This document shows, one piece after another, positions 35,801 through 49,391 of a DNA stretch of 64,000 nt. The DNA lies in the NCBI RefSeq assembly GCF_024713945.1, contig NC_134678.1, forward strand, positions 5,828,001-5,892,000, in the 5' to 3' direction. The position numbers were made by a program, and so were the translations under genes. Every line of letters starts with the position of its first letter. The first letter of the stretch is position 1. The stretch comes from Dermatophagoides farinae (taxonomy: Eukaryota; Arthropoda; Arachnida; Sarcoptiformes; Pyroglyphidae). The notes beneath the pieces were generated by a model, which worked only from the letters and a program-made list of their open reading frames with translations, was not told the DNA's origin and did not search any database.

Positions 35801-38663
35801 GATTTTTTAATGAGTCTGAAAATTTCATATTTTTATTATGGAAAATAATTGTTTCGATTCGTTTCTGGACAATCGTATATGATTCTTGATCAAGATTCGA
35901 AAGAAACGCCAATGAAAATGCTTCGTAAAGTGAGCGATTTATTGAATTGAATGGATTAAATTTGACTACACGCAATGCACGGCATAGATTACGTAGACTG
36001 AAAATTGGCCGATGACCATTCATATCTTTCAATAAGGTTTGTGAATCATTTTTTACTTGAAAATAAAATTCAACAATAGCTTCGATTGTTTTCGGATCGA
36101 CCATACTTTGTATATATGTACAAACAATTATTCGTAATTGTGAACGATCTTCTATTTCATCGATAAAAAATTCCGTAAATCTATTTCGAATCTTGATGGG
36201 CAATTCTTTTTTACCTACATCTGTTGCTGGATTCATGCAGGCAAACAAACGGAAATCTTTATGAACTTTAATAATTTGATCATTGGCTTTTTCAAACAAC
36301 ATCAGGGTTTGATTGTTCTCCATGAATGATAATAAACCTTGAAGGGTTTCACTTTCTGCTAGATTGATTTCATCCAATAAAACCCATTGGCCAGTACTAA
36401 TTGCATGTGTTAAAACACCTTCAATAAAAGTAAATGTTAAATGATTTTTACCGATATCGATGAGAGATTTGAAATTTTTTAATTTTTCTTGCAACTTTGT
36501 CCATCTTTCATACAATTCTTTAGTATTATTTTCATTTTCAAATTTCTTCAATGCTTTGGTACAGACATTAATCATCACCTCGAGAAGAAGATTCCAATCT
36601 TGTTTGACATAAAGTTTATCGAATTTATTCTTGAAAGCATTATTTTTATTTGATTCAAAAGTTTTATCAAATAATTGGCAATAATCTTCTTTGATTGAAA
36701 TGATCATAGTGTTAAAATCGACTGGTTTATAGCCACCAAATAGTTCTAAACTGCTGCTTTGTTGATTCATATTGATAATGTTCAATTTATGTCCACAAAG
36801 ATTTGCCAAATACTGAATGCTAGAAGTTTTTCCGACACCTGTTTCACCACATAATAAAATCGGTTCTTGATTGGAAACACAGACCAACAATCGTTCTAAT
36901 AATTGAGTTGTGTTCAATGTGAATGCAAAATCGGAAATATTTTGCGATAATTTTGGATCAATTAAAACTGATTGACGGCCAATGGTTATAGTATTCATAT
37001 TCTTCATCAATTTAGGACTGCGTTCTCTAAGCAAATGTTCACAATCATTTTTGGATAAATTAAAACTTGAGCCAATTGTGTATGCAATTTGTTTTAAAAA
37101 ATTCGAGCTAAACATTGCAAAGCAGTCCATAGCATCGAGATAGGCGAATTTCGATGTTTCTTCAGGTTCATTTTTTGTGAAATACACAGATAAACGATTG
37201 CACCATTTTAATAAATCACGAAGCCGTATTAATCGCTTTGTTTTTGTTTCGGATTGAAAATTCATTATGTTTTCATAAACTTCAACAATTCTGGGTAATA
37301 AAATATTTAAATTTGGCCATTTTTTCTGTATCAAATCAGATATTTGATCTTTGGTTAAATTTTGTAGATTCACTTTATAGCAAATTTTTTCCAACATTGT
37401 GAAATTGACACTTTGAATAGATTCAGATTTTTGCAGAGTTTTGGTAAAAAATATGCGGAAATTACTATCGAATTTGTCAATCTTGCCTTCGTAACCGACA
37501 ATATTGGCACTGTTACTTGATTCGATGATTGAAACTAATGATGATATCAATTCTGATGATGCTGAATCAATGTCTTCAAATATAATCCAATTGCCATCGC
37601 GAATGGCTTTTAATAAGGGGCCAAAATTAAAAATGAATTCTCCAGGAATGTCTGAAGTAATGTAGGAACCAAGCAAATATTTAGTATCGATCTGATCACT
37701 AATTTGTATGGTCATTATGGCCGGTGGTTCTAAACGGTTGGTCAGCAATGCTAGACGTTTAATTAATGTGGATTTACCACAACTCATTGGTCCTTCAACC
37801 AGTATTGGCTTATTCAATGATACTCCCAACGCAATGGACATTAAATTTTGTTCGAAAATCAGAGAAGACACATAAAATATTTCATCATCAAGTTCATAGT
37901 TTATCCGGGGACGTTGAATAACTTGCAGCAAAATTCCTTGAACACAAACAATATTATCATATAGATCATGATCATAAATTAAAAAGTTGTCATCAGTATT
38001 ACGATATATGATGGTTTTTGAAGAAAATCGAAATGTACGAGCTTTGGTTAATTCAAACAATTTTAGACGATAATCATCTTGCTTATCATGTTCAAAAGAA
38101 TTGGAATTTAAAATCCTAGAATGTATTTTCCTTGCCAAGTAATCGACATATTGATTTGAATGATTGAAAAAGTTGATGACGAAAGACCATTGAAAATTTT
38201 TGAAAAAATAGCTTGAATCAAATGCTAAAAATACAAGGCAAGATTCTAAAAATCCAATCAAAGAATCTTCATTGTTGTTGCTTTCATTTTGTTTTTGAAT
38301 TTCACGTAACAAATTATCAGCATTCAATAAACGGTTATTGAAACAATCGTAGGAAAAATTCGCTGCAATCGCAAACGAACCGATTAATCGACTTAATATA
38401 AAAAACAACGATAATTTAGAATCTTTTTTGATCTGATGTAATAGTTGTAATAGAATTGGAGAAAAATATTCGGCTACAATATCGGTTAAATTCTTTGTTT
38501 CCAAACATTTTACAATAAGATTCAGGATTTCTAGCCGATCTTCTGTAGACCAATTTTTGTTGGTAAATGAAAAACAATATTCATAAAGTTTTTTAACATT
38601 TTGTTCGTCGGAATTAGTTTGATGCAACAGGCGAATACAATCATGAATCCAAAAACCACCCAT
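23868..38663 (-). CDS. MDN1: Midasin (MDN1 / Rea1), giant AAA ATPase of 60S ribosome assembly
   Basis: Dynein-like AAA machine that strips assembly factors from pre-60S particles. Three exons, 38663-35523, 35458-24359 and 24293-23868, give about 4888 residues (yeast 4910, human about 5600). Six AAA modules are visible by their P-loops: GPMSCGKST near residue 290, GETGVGKTS near 605, GETSVGKTS near 1015, GETGCGKTT near 1315, GPPGVGKTS near 1650 and GDSGLGKSH near 1960, most with ILLDELNLA-type Walker B motifs. A long helical linker follows, then a D/E- and Asn-rich acidic region at about 4050-4520. The C-terminal MIDAS domain has the metal-binding DxSxS (AIDDSLSMSD) and IVSDGRGIF. Exon 2 alone is 11.1 kb. 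Introns are 64-65 bases. No frame break is seen over nearly 4,900 codons. Short minus-frame shadows on the plus strand over the acidic tract are not genes. Confidence 0.97.
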
Positions 38664-38906
38664 TTTGTCGGTTTAAAAAACACAATTATTAAAAATATCA
38701 CGAATAATAAATCAATGCTAAATAAATTATTGTGTACCAAAAAAATAAATGAATTTCATATTTCAGCATGAAATTCTGGCACACACGTGTATTCTGTAGA
38801 TGTTGCCTGTTCATACGTTAAAAGTATATTTTTATTTTCAAAATTTTCAAATTGGAAAAAAACACGCATTTTTAAATACGAAACAAAAAATTGAAAAAAT
38901 AAAAAA

Positions 38907-40040
38907 CTAAAACGAATATAACATAGTAGACAGGACAACCAATGAAGCACCAATGAAGAAATTTAATGATGATGAAAAATCATCAAATATAAAATGGCTA
39001 CATAATGATGACAATATTATTGATATGGTTGTGGCAAATCCTTTTAAGATATTATCAGCATATTTCATCACCAATGAAACACAAATGCCACCAAATGCTT
39101 GTAGTCCAATCACCATATAGGTTAATGAATTATAGCCCTAAATCGAATCGATTTTTTATTAGAAAATATTTCATTACTATAGTAATACTTACATAGAAAA
39201 ATCCTTTTAAATTAATCTCATTAAAATCATAAACAATGATTGTAAATGATGCAAATAAACAGCTTAATATTGCCAACTGTAGATTTCTAATCCACAATGA
39301 TTGTGATTTTGATACTTTGATTAATTTTTCAAAATAAACGCCCGAAAATCCGCTTGATAATGATGATAGAATTATAGAAATTAAACCTATCAATCTATTT
39401 TCGTTCATTTGAATCGATGATGATCGGTGATTATCATTAGGCCATTGGACAAGAATAACACCAAGCATTAACATGAAGAGTGAACACCATTGACGATGTG
39501 AAAGATCTTTGTTGAGTATCCAATGAGAGAATAATGCAGTTGTAATGATTTTAAATTGATAAGTGACCTTAGGGGCAGAGAAATTTTTACTTTTAAAAAA
39601 CCGACAAGTAAATAATGGTTATGTTAACAATACTTGATAAGTAGCTGCATCCAAATTGGTTAGCGCAAGAAATAAAAGATTATTCTGTACGGTGTATAGA
39701 AAAGCTGGAACTAAAATTTTCGACAATTCTTTAGGTTTACCAAACACTTCATCTCTGAACACATAATATAAACCGAGGAAAGAATCTGATGGAAATTCCA
39801 AATTAATAAGTTTGAAAAAAAAAATTTCCAATGTTTTAAATTACCCGAATAAATTATTACAGCCATACAGATGAAAAATTTAACAAATTCGGAAAGAAAC
39901 ACAGCTGTACTATTGAAATAGGCTTCATCCTGACTAGAATTTTTTCTTGAATAACGTAATGTTAAAACAAGTATCGTTGTTTGTAAAGTAATCAATATTA
40001 ATGTACCATATTTCATAAATATAGATTTGTTTTGATTCAT
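38907..40040 (-). CDS. UDP-sugar transporter, SLC35A3-like (Golgi)
   Basis: Golgi nucleotide-sugar antiporter, likely for UDP-N-acetylglucosamine. Four exons: 40040-39845, 39785-39634, 39567-39193, 39137-38907, giving 317 residues (human SLC35A3 is 325). Blocks: ILITLQTTILVLTLRYSRK, STAVFLSEFVKFFICMAV, LYTVQNNLLFLALTNLDAATYQV then VTYQFKIITTALFSHWIL, LGVILVQWPND (the VQWP signature favours A3), SGFSGVYFEKLIK, LWIRNLQLA, KYADNILKGFATTISIILS. The junction at YQ|VTYQ needs an acceptor at 39568-39569. Substrate is inferred by family resemblance only. The gene follows midasin head to tail, 243 bases upstream of it. Confidence 0.85.
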
Positions 40041-40345
40041 ATTTTTCTAACTAAATCTATTTATTTTTTATATTTTTAAAAGAAATTTTTTCAAATTATT
40101 CTAAATGTTGATCATTGTGAGACGAGCTATTCATTCATTTCCACATAATTTTCCATATAGGCTGATGTAGCCGGCTGAAATCCATGAAATGCTGTCTCAT
40201 TTGCAGATGGCGCTTTCATTCATGTAATCGTGATTATTGTATTTTTTTTTTACAAAGTTAAGTCAACGTGAATTTTTCAATTTTTAATCAAAATTTTTAT
40301 ATTTTTTTTTTCTGGAAAGCAAAACTTTATCATTATCTCGAGAAT
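40041..40345. promoter_or_regulatory. Divergent intergenic region SLC35A3-like / USP14
   Basis: 305 AT-rich bases separate the two start codons. T-runs occur at 40242-40251 and 40302-40310. No specific element is identifiable. Confidence 0.4.
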
Positions 40346-42164
40346 ATGTCAACTTTTAATGGTATGTTTATTCGTATCTTTTCCAGTTAATTTGATGCCA
40401 TTTTTAACTTGAATATTTTGATTAAAGTGAAAATTAAATGGAACAAAGAAACATATGATCTGGAACTAGACACCAATGAGCCACCATCAGTATTCAAAGC
40501 ACAAATATTTGCCTTGACAGGTGTAACTACTGATCGACAAAAAGTCATGTTCAAAGGTGGTGTCATTAAAGACGATGAATGGAATTCGACAATGTTGAAA
40601 TCGATTAAAAATGTAAGATTGAATATGTTTTGTGTCATCATTGTTTCTCTCAATAATAATGACGAAAATATCATTCCAATAGGGTGCAACATTTTTGATG
40701 ATGGGAACCGCTGATGAACTACCTGTTGAACCGCAACAGAAAAATGTCTTTATTGAAGATATGACAGAAAAAGAACTAGCTGAGGTTTTGGATCAGCCAT
40801 CGGGTTTGATAAATTTAGGAAATACTTGTTATCTCAATGCTACAATACAATCATTGTCGACTGTTCCCGAAATGAAAGAATGTCTTAAAAAGTATGATGA
40901 TAATCATTTTCATGTACATTAACATCTATTTTCATCATTATATTTTGGATTTTATGTTTATCATTGTTCAAACGTAAATAGGTACAAAGGATCATTAACC
41001 TTGAACGAATCTTTTGATGGTGCTCATGATATCGTTGTATCATTACGAGATGTATATAATAAAATGGAAACATCATCAACCGTGATGCCGGTATTGTTAC
41101 TCGAAATGTTGCATATTATGTTTCCACAATTTTCGGAGAAAACCGAAAACGGCCAATTGGCACAACAAGATGCTAATGAATGTTGGAGTGAATTGATAAA
41201 AGTTTTGCAGCAAAAACTTAAAATTGAACCGATTGGAGGCGATGCTGCAACAAATTCGCGAAATTTCATTACTCAATATTTCGGTGGAACATTGCAGGCT
41301 ACAATGAAATGTATTGAAGATGAATCGGAAGAACCGACTGTTTCAAATGAAAATTTTTTACAATTAAGTTGTTTCATTTCGCAAGGTGACGTTTTGAATC
41401 AAATTGTAGATTAATAGATTAATAGAGATTTTTAATTCCATATCATTCTAGATGTTAAATATCTTCAAACCGGTCTTAGGTTGAGATTGGAAGAAGAAAT
41501 TAACAAATATTCAACAAAATTAGATCGTGATGCTCGTTATTTGAAAACAAGTAAAATTTCTCGTCTACCAGCATATCTATCAATCAATTTGATACGATTT
41601 TTTTACAAAGAGAAAAATGCTATCAATGCCAAAATTTTGAAAGATGTCAAATTCTCATTGACATTAGATATGTACGAACTATGTACACCGGAATTGCAGA
41701 AAAAATTGGTACCAATGCGTCAAAAATATAAGGATCATGAAGATCAAAAAGTAGAGAAAATGCAACAGCAAAAATCTAAAACTTCTGAAAAACCGGATGT
41801 TGAATCGGGTGAAAAAAAAGATTATTATAATTATTCATTCGAAGATGATTCTGGTTCTAGCAACACTGGTCTTTATCAATTGTATGCTGTACTTACACAC
41901 AAAGGCCGTTCAAGTTCAAGTGGACATTATGTTGGTTGGATCAAACACAAGGGTAAGTATTATCAATCGATCATGTAAATTTTTATTGAATTATATATTT
42001 TAGGCAAATGGTTCAAATGTGACGATGATCAAGTCTATCAGGTGTCTGATGAAGAAATATTAAAATTATCCGGCGGCGGTGATTGGCATTGTGCCTATGT
42101 TTTATTGTATGGGCCACAATTGATTGAAAAATGTGAAACTTTACAACCGACTAGTGGCCAATAA
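40346..42164 (+). CDS. USP14: Ubiquitin-specific protease 14 (USP14 / Ubp6)
   Basis: Proteasome-bound deubiquitinase that trims ubiquitin from substrates. Exons: 40346-40361, 40428-40612, 40683-40891, 40982-41385, 41452-41952, 42004-42164; 491 residues (human 494). An N-terminal ubiquitin-like domain (VKIKWNKETYDLEL ... FALTGVTTDRQKVMFKGG) leads to the catalytic domain. The Cys box is GLINLGNTCYLNATIQS, with QQDANECW after it; the His box is SSSSGHYVGWIKH, and SGGGDWHCAYVLLYGP closes the fold. The 16-base first exon reads MSTFN, and the splice at 40427/40428 is the only one that joins it in frame to VKIKW. The stop codon overlaps an AATAAA. Confidence 0.95.
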
Positions 42165-42466
42165 AATAAACAAGCAAACAGAATATTATATGAAACAAAA
42201 ATTTTTTTTTATATAAATTATCATTATGAGCATTATAATGATTTTTAAAATAAAAATTTTCAAATATTTAATAATTAATCAAATCGTTTTATTCGTTTTT
42301 ATCATTCGATTCGATTGATATGTTGAGGTGTATGTATGTGACAGAAATTTATACAAAAGAGAAACAAGATATATAATGAAAGAGAGAATGAAAAATTTAC
42401 ATTTTTTTTACAGAAATATCTAAAGTTATTATAAAAATGTACAAAGATTGAGCTAAATTGTGTGGA
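42165..42466. other. Convergent 3' region USP14 / furrowed-like receptor
   Basis: 302 AT-rich bases with no coding signal. AATAAA copies at 42160-42165 and 42165-42170 lie right at the USP14 stop, so its 3' UTR may be extremely short. Confidence 0.4.
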
Positions 42467-45400
42467 TCACAGATTTTTCGTTGTATTATTATTACCATTA
42501 TTATAATGTTGCTGTGGTGGTGGCAATGGTAACGGAGGCTGATGTAAACCTTTATGAACTATGGCTGGTAATGGTCGATTGACCACTATATTTTGACTAA
42601 CCGGTACATGAATGATGTTGGCATCATTTTGAACCATAGGTAGATTAGCATATAATGGCTGTGTCTTCATTAACGGTCCACCGCCATTGTTTGGTGCTGA
42701 AAATGTGACCAAATTAGAATTATTCGTTCGTAAATTATTCGTCGCCTGCATTGAAGCCATATCCGAATCCAAACAAATCCTTGAATAGGTCATTGGTCGG
42801 GAAATATCTTTACTAGTTGTAGTAGCATGATGATGATGATGATGATTTACTTCGATATTTTCACCACCACTTTTGATTGGTTTTTGCTTTTTACTGTAAA
42901 AAAAATGAAAATATAATTTTAAATCGAAAAATAATGATGTCAAGTTATGAAACAAATCAAATCAAATCATTACGAACATTTTGACGAATAAAAATCCAAT
43001 GATGATCATCAAAATCAGAATGGTGCCGATGCCAAACGAAACGCCGATCCCAATCGATTTTGATGATTCAACACTTTCATAATCGGATTCACCATCAAGA
43101 TTATTTGCTTGTAAGCTTTCTTCAATTTCATTCGCATCTTGTGTTTCCAAGCATCTTGGAATGGTGCCACTCCTTGAAAGAGTAAAATAGAATAAATTAT
43201 AACCATTAATTTTTTTTACATTCAATTTTTATTGCTACCATTCTCCATTTGCTTGGCAATATCTATGCTGCGAATCGGTAATCATTTTGAAATCAGGCAA
43301 ACAATGATATTCAACTATGCTGCCATAAAATGTTGTTCCATTTACTAGATATCCTCTACCGTTTGGAATCACTGGTGGTCTACCACAATCGACATCTGTC
43401 ATTTATGAAGAACATAAAAAATGATAATAAAAATTTCCACAAATTGATCATCAAAATTTTCTGTTTCAACAACTTACATCGACAAAATGGAACCTGACCG
43501 CTCCATTGACCATTAGTTTGACATGTTCGTTCATTGTTGCCAATCAATTCGAGACCATGTATACACGAATAAATGGCTTTACTGCCCACTTGTTGATTTA
43601 ATACTTGAACCAATGTTTTTTCATCTTTAGTTTCGGGAGCTTTACAGGTGACAACTAAAATTCGTGATAAAATTTTTAATATTTGAACTTTTAAAAAAAA
43701 TTTTTATGATTACGTTCACAAATAGGCGGCACGCTGCTCCATGTTCCATTCTCAAGACAAATTCGCCGCCGCGGTCCATTCAGTTTGAAATTTGAATTAC
43801 ATTCATATTCAACTGTACTTCCATAATAAGTTGTATTACTAGTGAGTAGCCATTTTCCATTCGAAAGTGGAAACGGTAATCCACAATCAATATCTGTTTA
43901 TGCAAATGTTTCAAAAATATATTTTTTCAATTAGTTCATTGATGGATGATGATTGATCGTTTGACATGCATCAGACAAAAACAAAATATTCGAAGAAATG
44001 TAAAAAAAAATAATAATGATAAAAAAGAGAAAAAATAACATACAAACACAAATGGGTGGTGCATCACTCCAAAATCCAGTCGTCTCACAAGTTCGTAATG
44101 ATTGTCCTTGTACAATATGGCCAAGTGAACAACGATATTGTACTGTGGAGCCTACTTTGAATGAATCACTGAATGCACGATCATTACCATTGTAAACAAC
44201 GGATGAATTTTTTGGTATTTCTGGTGGAGAGCATCGAATTTCTAAGAATAAAATATTAGCTAAATCTGTCATTCACAATTATATGTAATATATATTCACC
44301 TTCACATTTAGCCTTATTGCCTGACCATTTTCCATTATCTTGACATACTCTTGCTTTATCGCCAACTAATCTATATCCGGTGCCACATGAATAATTTATG
44401 ACACTGTCTAAATGCGTGGTCAAATTTACGTAAATGATCTCGCCTTTCCATATTGGCTGAACTCGTCCACATTCCACGTCTATATTTGTGATTATTAGAA
44501 TTGGAAATTAACAAAAACAAATTACACATTGAACATAGTTGAGATATTACTTACATTTACAGACTATATCATTACCACTCCATCGGCCATTTTCTTGACA
44601 TTTACGTTTAGGATTTCCTTCAACAAGTTGATAGCCAGATTCACATTCAAACAATAATTCCGAACCAACTGTAAATGTGGTTCCTTGAAATTTTATACCA
44701 GATACTTTTTTAGGCATACCACAATTAACCACTGATATAAAATTGAAAATGTTTTGGTTTCATCATCATTGTAATAAAAGCATCTCATTAGATAACTTAC
44801 TTTCGCATGATGGTTCTAAACCACTCCAGATTCCTAATTCCATACAAGTTCGTGTTTTATTACCAATTAAAATATAATTTCGATCACATTCATAAATGAT
44901 GGTGCTACCATAATAAGTTGTTTTATTCATCAATTTATAGAAGCCATTGTTTATGTCTAATGGTAGACGACAATCGATAACTATTTCGTAAATGATGATA
45001 ATTCAAAAATTAGAAAAAAAATGAAAATTCTTTTTAAATATAGCTAATTACATACATTTACATTGAGGAGCATTATGTGACCAACTTCCACCGATTTGAC
45101 AAATCAATTGTGATTGACCAAAGAGTACGAAACCCGAATGACAAGAATATGAAGCAACACCATTTATCGTTCTATTAGTCACTTGTACAATACCATTATC
45201 GATTTCCAATGGTTGTGTACATAAACCGTAGAAACATTTGGGTTCCTGATCACTCCAAGAACCATTACCTAGACAATATCTTGTTTCCACACCGACTAAT
45301 GCATAATCACGTATACATGAATATGTGGCTGATGCATTGAAATCTGTTCGAATATAACCAACGCGACCATTTGAAATGGATTGTAATGGGCCACAATCAA

Positions 45401-47600
45401 CATAGACACAATTCGGCGCTTCGCCTTGCCAAAAGCCATTGCTTTGACAGAAACGTTTCTGTAATCCATCTAAACGGCAACCTTGAGCACATTGGTAAGT
45501 GATGATATTCCCAATTCGAAAGTCATTTTTGATGATGGTTGAGTTTTCATTGATATCAGGACTGCCACAATTAGAAGGTGAATATTGACAAATCCAAGGT
45601 AAATAGTCAAGGTCTAAATGAATTATGAGGATAAAATCAAACAACAATTATCTTCATCAGCATCATAATCATCTATTATGGCTTATCAAAATGTAAAAAA
45701 AAAATTGAATATTACCACAAGTGACATCATTCCAGAGCCATTTTCGTCCGCCATCAAGCACAATGCAATTTTGTTGCCCATTATAATTGTTTGGTTGATC
45801 TTCGGCCCAAAGAAATTTATTAATTGGTTGTCCATTGATCCAATGCCAGAATAATCTGGGACGAGTACCGAATAATGATGTAATGTTCTGGGCATAATGA
45901 TCTCTTCGAGCTCCAACCCAGACCAATTTAGAACGTAATTTGATTTTATATCGTTCCAATTCATAATAAAGAAAATTCTGCGTCATATCAGTGATTGAAT
46001 GAATGAGAAGGCCACCACGTGATTTGCAATACATATCAGCGTCAACAAATGATCCACCTCGTTGTGTTTGAAATTCATAACAAGTCTGATTGAAACTAGT
46101 TATCTGTTGATATTCCATTGCATCACCACAACGGTTCGAGGAAAATTCTTTAGTAGTGAATACGAAAACTTCACACAATGATAATGAACTTTCGATTCCC
46201 ACCATTTGAATATAGACATATCGGCCGATAATTGGATTGGCACAATTAAAATCTTTATTTTCACCATCATCTAATGTACCAGGATACCATGCACAAAGTC
46301 GATTACCTTGAACTGTTGAACTATTACCAACACGAATCTCAAGATCGTGTAATGGTTGATGTCCACAACAACTTCGCGTCAATACACGAATCACACGAAT
46401 TTCGTATGGTTGCAAGAGATCCACTTGCCACCACGGTGAATTTTCTACCTTAGTTTCCGTGCAGTATTTATTCTCATGTAAACTACTAAGATCACCATCA
46501 TTGGCATTTCGTGAATCGCCTCCTTTAACGGTACTCGATTGATTCGTTGGTTTTCCGTACGCAACATTCACGGCTATGTAGATTAATGTGATATGTGTTA
46601 GAATTACAACCATAACGAATTTGTTTAGTATTAGTAGAAAATAAATGAAAATATTCCTTACCACAATACGGAAGTGCACCGGACCATTTTTGATCTATAC
46701 ATGTTCTGGTAGCCGTACCGAATAATTCATAACCATCATTACATTTATAGAAAGCTTTCGTACCATTCACAATAAACTCTGAACTTAATTGTACATCGGC
46801 ATAGATTGGAACCGATGGATATGGACAATGATGATCATTATTATTATTATTGTTGTTGTTGTTGACTATTGAATCTATTCATATTAGAAATCAATTAGAT
46901 ATAAACGATAATCGATTAGATCTAGTAGTGGAGCGAAATATTTCATAGTTTTTTTTCAAAAACAACAAAAAAAAATCACGATATTGAACAACAATGTTGA
47001 ACCTTGCAACTTATTTTCTTTATTTTATTTGTTGGTTTTGTTACTTGACACATTTGAAATCCCCTTTTATTATTATTATTATTATGATCATTATTGTTAT
47101 TGTAATAATCAACTATATTTTCAAATGGTACATTATATGTATGCAATATTTATGTCCCTTATCATATAAAGGCGAGCAATTCATGCAATCAGTTCTACTT
47201 GTTACGGTTCGATAATCATAATAAGTAAAATGAAATTATAATGGATGAATGAAATTAATGAAATTCAAGTAACATGATCATGAACAACCAACACCATCAT
47301 ATGATTCACAATCGAATATAAGAAACTGATTATAAATCTAATAATTAAGAACAAAAAATGTAGCTCAAAAACAAAACGAAAAAAAATAAAAATAAAAAAT
47401 AAAAACTTTCAAACAATTTAGATCACCCTACCTGCATGAGATAGATGATTCGAAAGAATGTTATTAAATACAACAATAAAATGAATGATGAAAAACATTA
47501 AAAAAGGTGACGAATAAAACGATGTTTGTAACTTTATTCGTTTATTCATCAGTAGATTAGAGAATGATAATACACTTTTAGAAACAATAAATGAATGCAT
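42467..47600 (-). CDS. fw: Furrowed-like selectin-type receptor (fucolectin, C-type lectin and sushi domains)
   Basis: Single-pass surface protein like Drosophila Furrowed, a planar-polarity adhesion molecule. Thirteen exons: 47600-47432, 46874-46662, 46573-45716, 45613-45056, 44980-44801, 44731-44555, 44479-44300, 44241-44044, 43893-43714, 43654-43478, 43395-43239, 43172-42974, 42886-42467; 1221 residues. Order: signal peptide (FLMFFIIHFIVVF...HLSHA), a poly-Asn run, one sushi domain, a fucolectin/F5-8-type domain (AYGKPTNQSSTVKGGDS, WWQVDLL), a C-type lectin domain (WAEDQPNN, WNDVTC, WICQ), ten more sushi domains, a membrane helix (GTILILMIIIGFLF) and a cytoplasmic tail with poly-His and Pro/Gln-rich parts. 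The first ten introns are all phase 1. The start could be Met at 47549 instead of 47600, giving a shorter N-terminus. The acceptor at 42887 is chosen because the nearer one creates an immediate stop. Confidence 0.92.
46875..47431 (-). other. First intron of the furrowed-like gene
   Basis: At 557 bases this is the longest coding-region intron in the window; others are mostly under 100 (up to about 120). It separates the signal-peptide exon from the poly-Asn/sushi exon (G|GTAGGG donor, ATGAATAG acceptor). It holds no recognisable gene. Confidence 0.7.
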
Positions 47601-48355
47601 GATAGTGATGATGATGGTGATGGCGATTTTAATGATGTTGATGATCCTTTTCTTTCTTTTTTTTACTATAAAGATTTACTTATACTCCAATCTATTTATG
47701 ATGATGATGATTGGATTCAAAATGGTATCATATTTATAGCATTGATGCTGATTTTATTGTTATTATTATTGTCTTTGTTTTCGGGTGACTAGAAAACTTG
47801 ATGATGTTGAATAATGATTATGGACAAAGATGTTCGAAACAAATTACTCAATATAAAGATTGATTTATTCATGCAAATAAATTAAATTGAAAAAAAACTA
47901 CGGTAGGTCACATAACTGGACGTCTATTCATTCATTTATTCACCACTCACAAAGACGAGGGCGAACATTTTGGATCGACACTTGTTGCACACGCGCACAC
48001 ACACAGATACATACATTTATTTTGGAACGTTTTCTGAAAAGGAACATGACACACACACATATACGAGTGAATTAAATGGAAAAAAATATATTGCCGAAAC
48101 ACCTTGCATTCGTTGAACATTGGAACGCAATCAAGTCGAAAATAACAACTTGAATAGACAAAACGAACTATATTTCCTTCTCTTTTCTTCAGGTTTTTTT
48201 TTCTTTTTCTCTCTTTCTTTCGACGACAATAATTTTTTTTTATAGACAATGATGGCTTTATTCTCAAATAATACACACAGTCAGAAACCGACAATATCCA
48301 TCCATCCATCCATGCATCCAATTCAAACGACGATCAAATCACGAAGACTCATGGC

Positions 48356-48378
48356 GATGATGATGATGATGATGATGA
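48356..48378. repeat. (GAT)n microsatellite
   Basis: About seven perfect GAT triplets, continuing as imperfect GATGAGGATGGTGATGG. Confidence 0.85.
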
Positions 48379-49391
48379 GGATGGTGATGGTGTTGAACAG
48401 GCAATGTTTCAGCTCATAGTTTTTTGGAACACAAAAAAAAATAATAATAAATGTATTTTAAATTTACACAGATCTTGTGTGTGTGTGAATGATGAATAGA
48501 GAAAACAAGAAAATATAAGCACAAAAAGAGAGAAACGAATTTTTTTCAGAAAAAAAGAGAGAGAAAAAAAAATGTAGGCAGCTTGAATTTAATATAAACA
48601 ATAGTGTGTGTAAAACAAGGTAACCGAAGATTGGACTGGAATTTTCTTATTATTTTTTTTTCACCATTACCATTATCATCATCATCATCATGATTAGAGT
48701 GAGAATTGAATCGCATGAAAAGACAAAGACTACGAATCAAGATAGTGATCGATGATTTGAGAGAGAAAGAGAAACAGTGAAAAAAATGGACAAGTTTTTT
48801 TTCTATAGCGTAGTGGTTTCTTGTTCTAAATTACAAATGTCCACGGATATGGCCAGCTGTGGCTGTTTGAGGATGGATCGCCAATGAATGATCAACGACA
48901 ATTCATTTGTTGTTGTATACATTCATCACTTTTAGTTTATTTTCTCAACACTTATTCATGAATAGACAGATCTAGATTACAATCGAATAACGGTATATGT
49001 GTTGTATTTGATTAGAAGACATTTCATACATTGTTTTATTTTCTCATTCATTTTTCATGTCAATTCATTTATTTCAGCATCATCAAAATTCCCACAAAAA
49101 CATTAATAACACTTTTCGATCTTTTTTTTCACTATTCTCTCATGATCATAATCATAAAATTTCTCATGAAATGTTAATGTATTATCAATTTTCTAATTTT
49201 ACCAACAGTTTGTTACATTATCATCATTGATCAAATTGTCAACAGTTTTATAAAATGGTCAACTTTTTTTAAAAAAAAACGTCTCTATTGTTAGTTTTAT
49301 TAATATGAAATTAATCTTGAAAGAAAATCCGTTTCTTTTCATTTATTTTGTTTTGTTCGTTCAACAAAAAAAAATCTACCGGGTTCGAGTT

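Noticed and set aside
23868-40040. The two SLC35A genes or the midasin exons as pseudogenes
   Set aside because: All exon phases close and conserved motifs are intact; the short open frames are just exons.
47595-48740. Several 60-120 residue frames upstream of the furrowed-like gene
   Set aside because: Composition mirrors T-runs, CA and GAT repeats; no domain and no splice partners.
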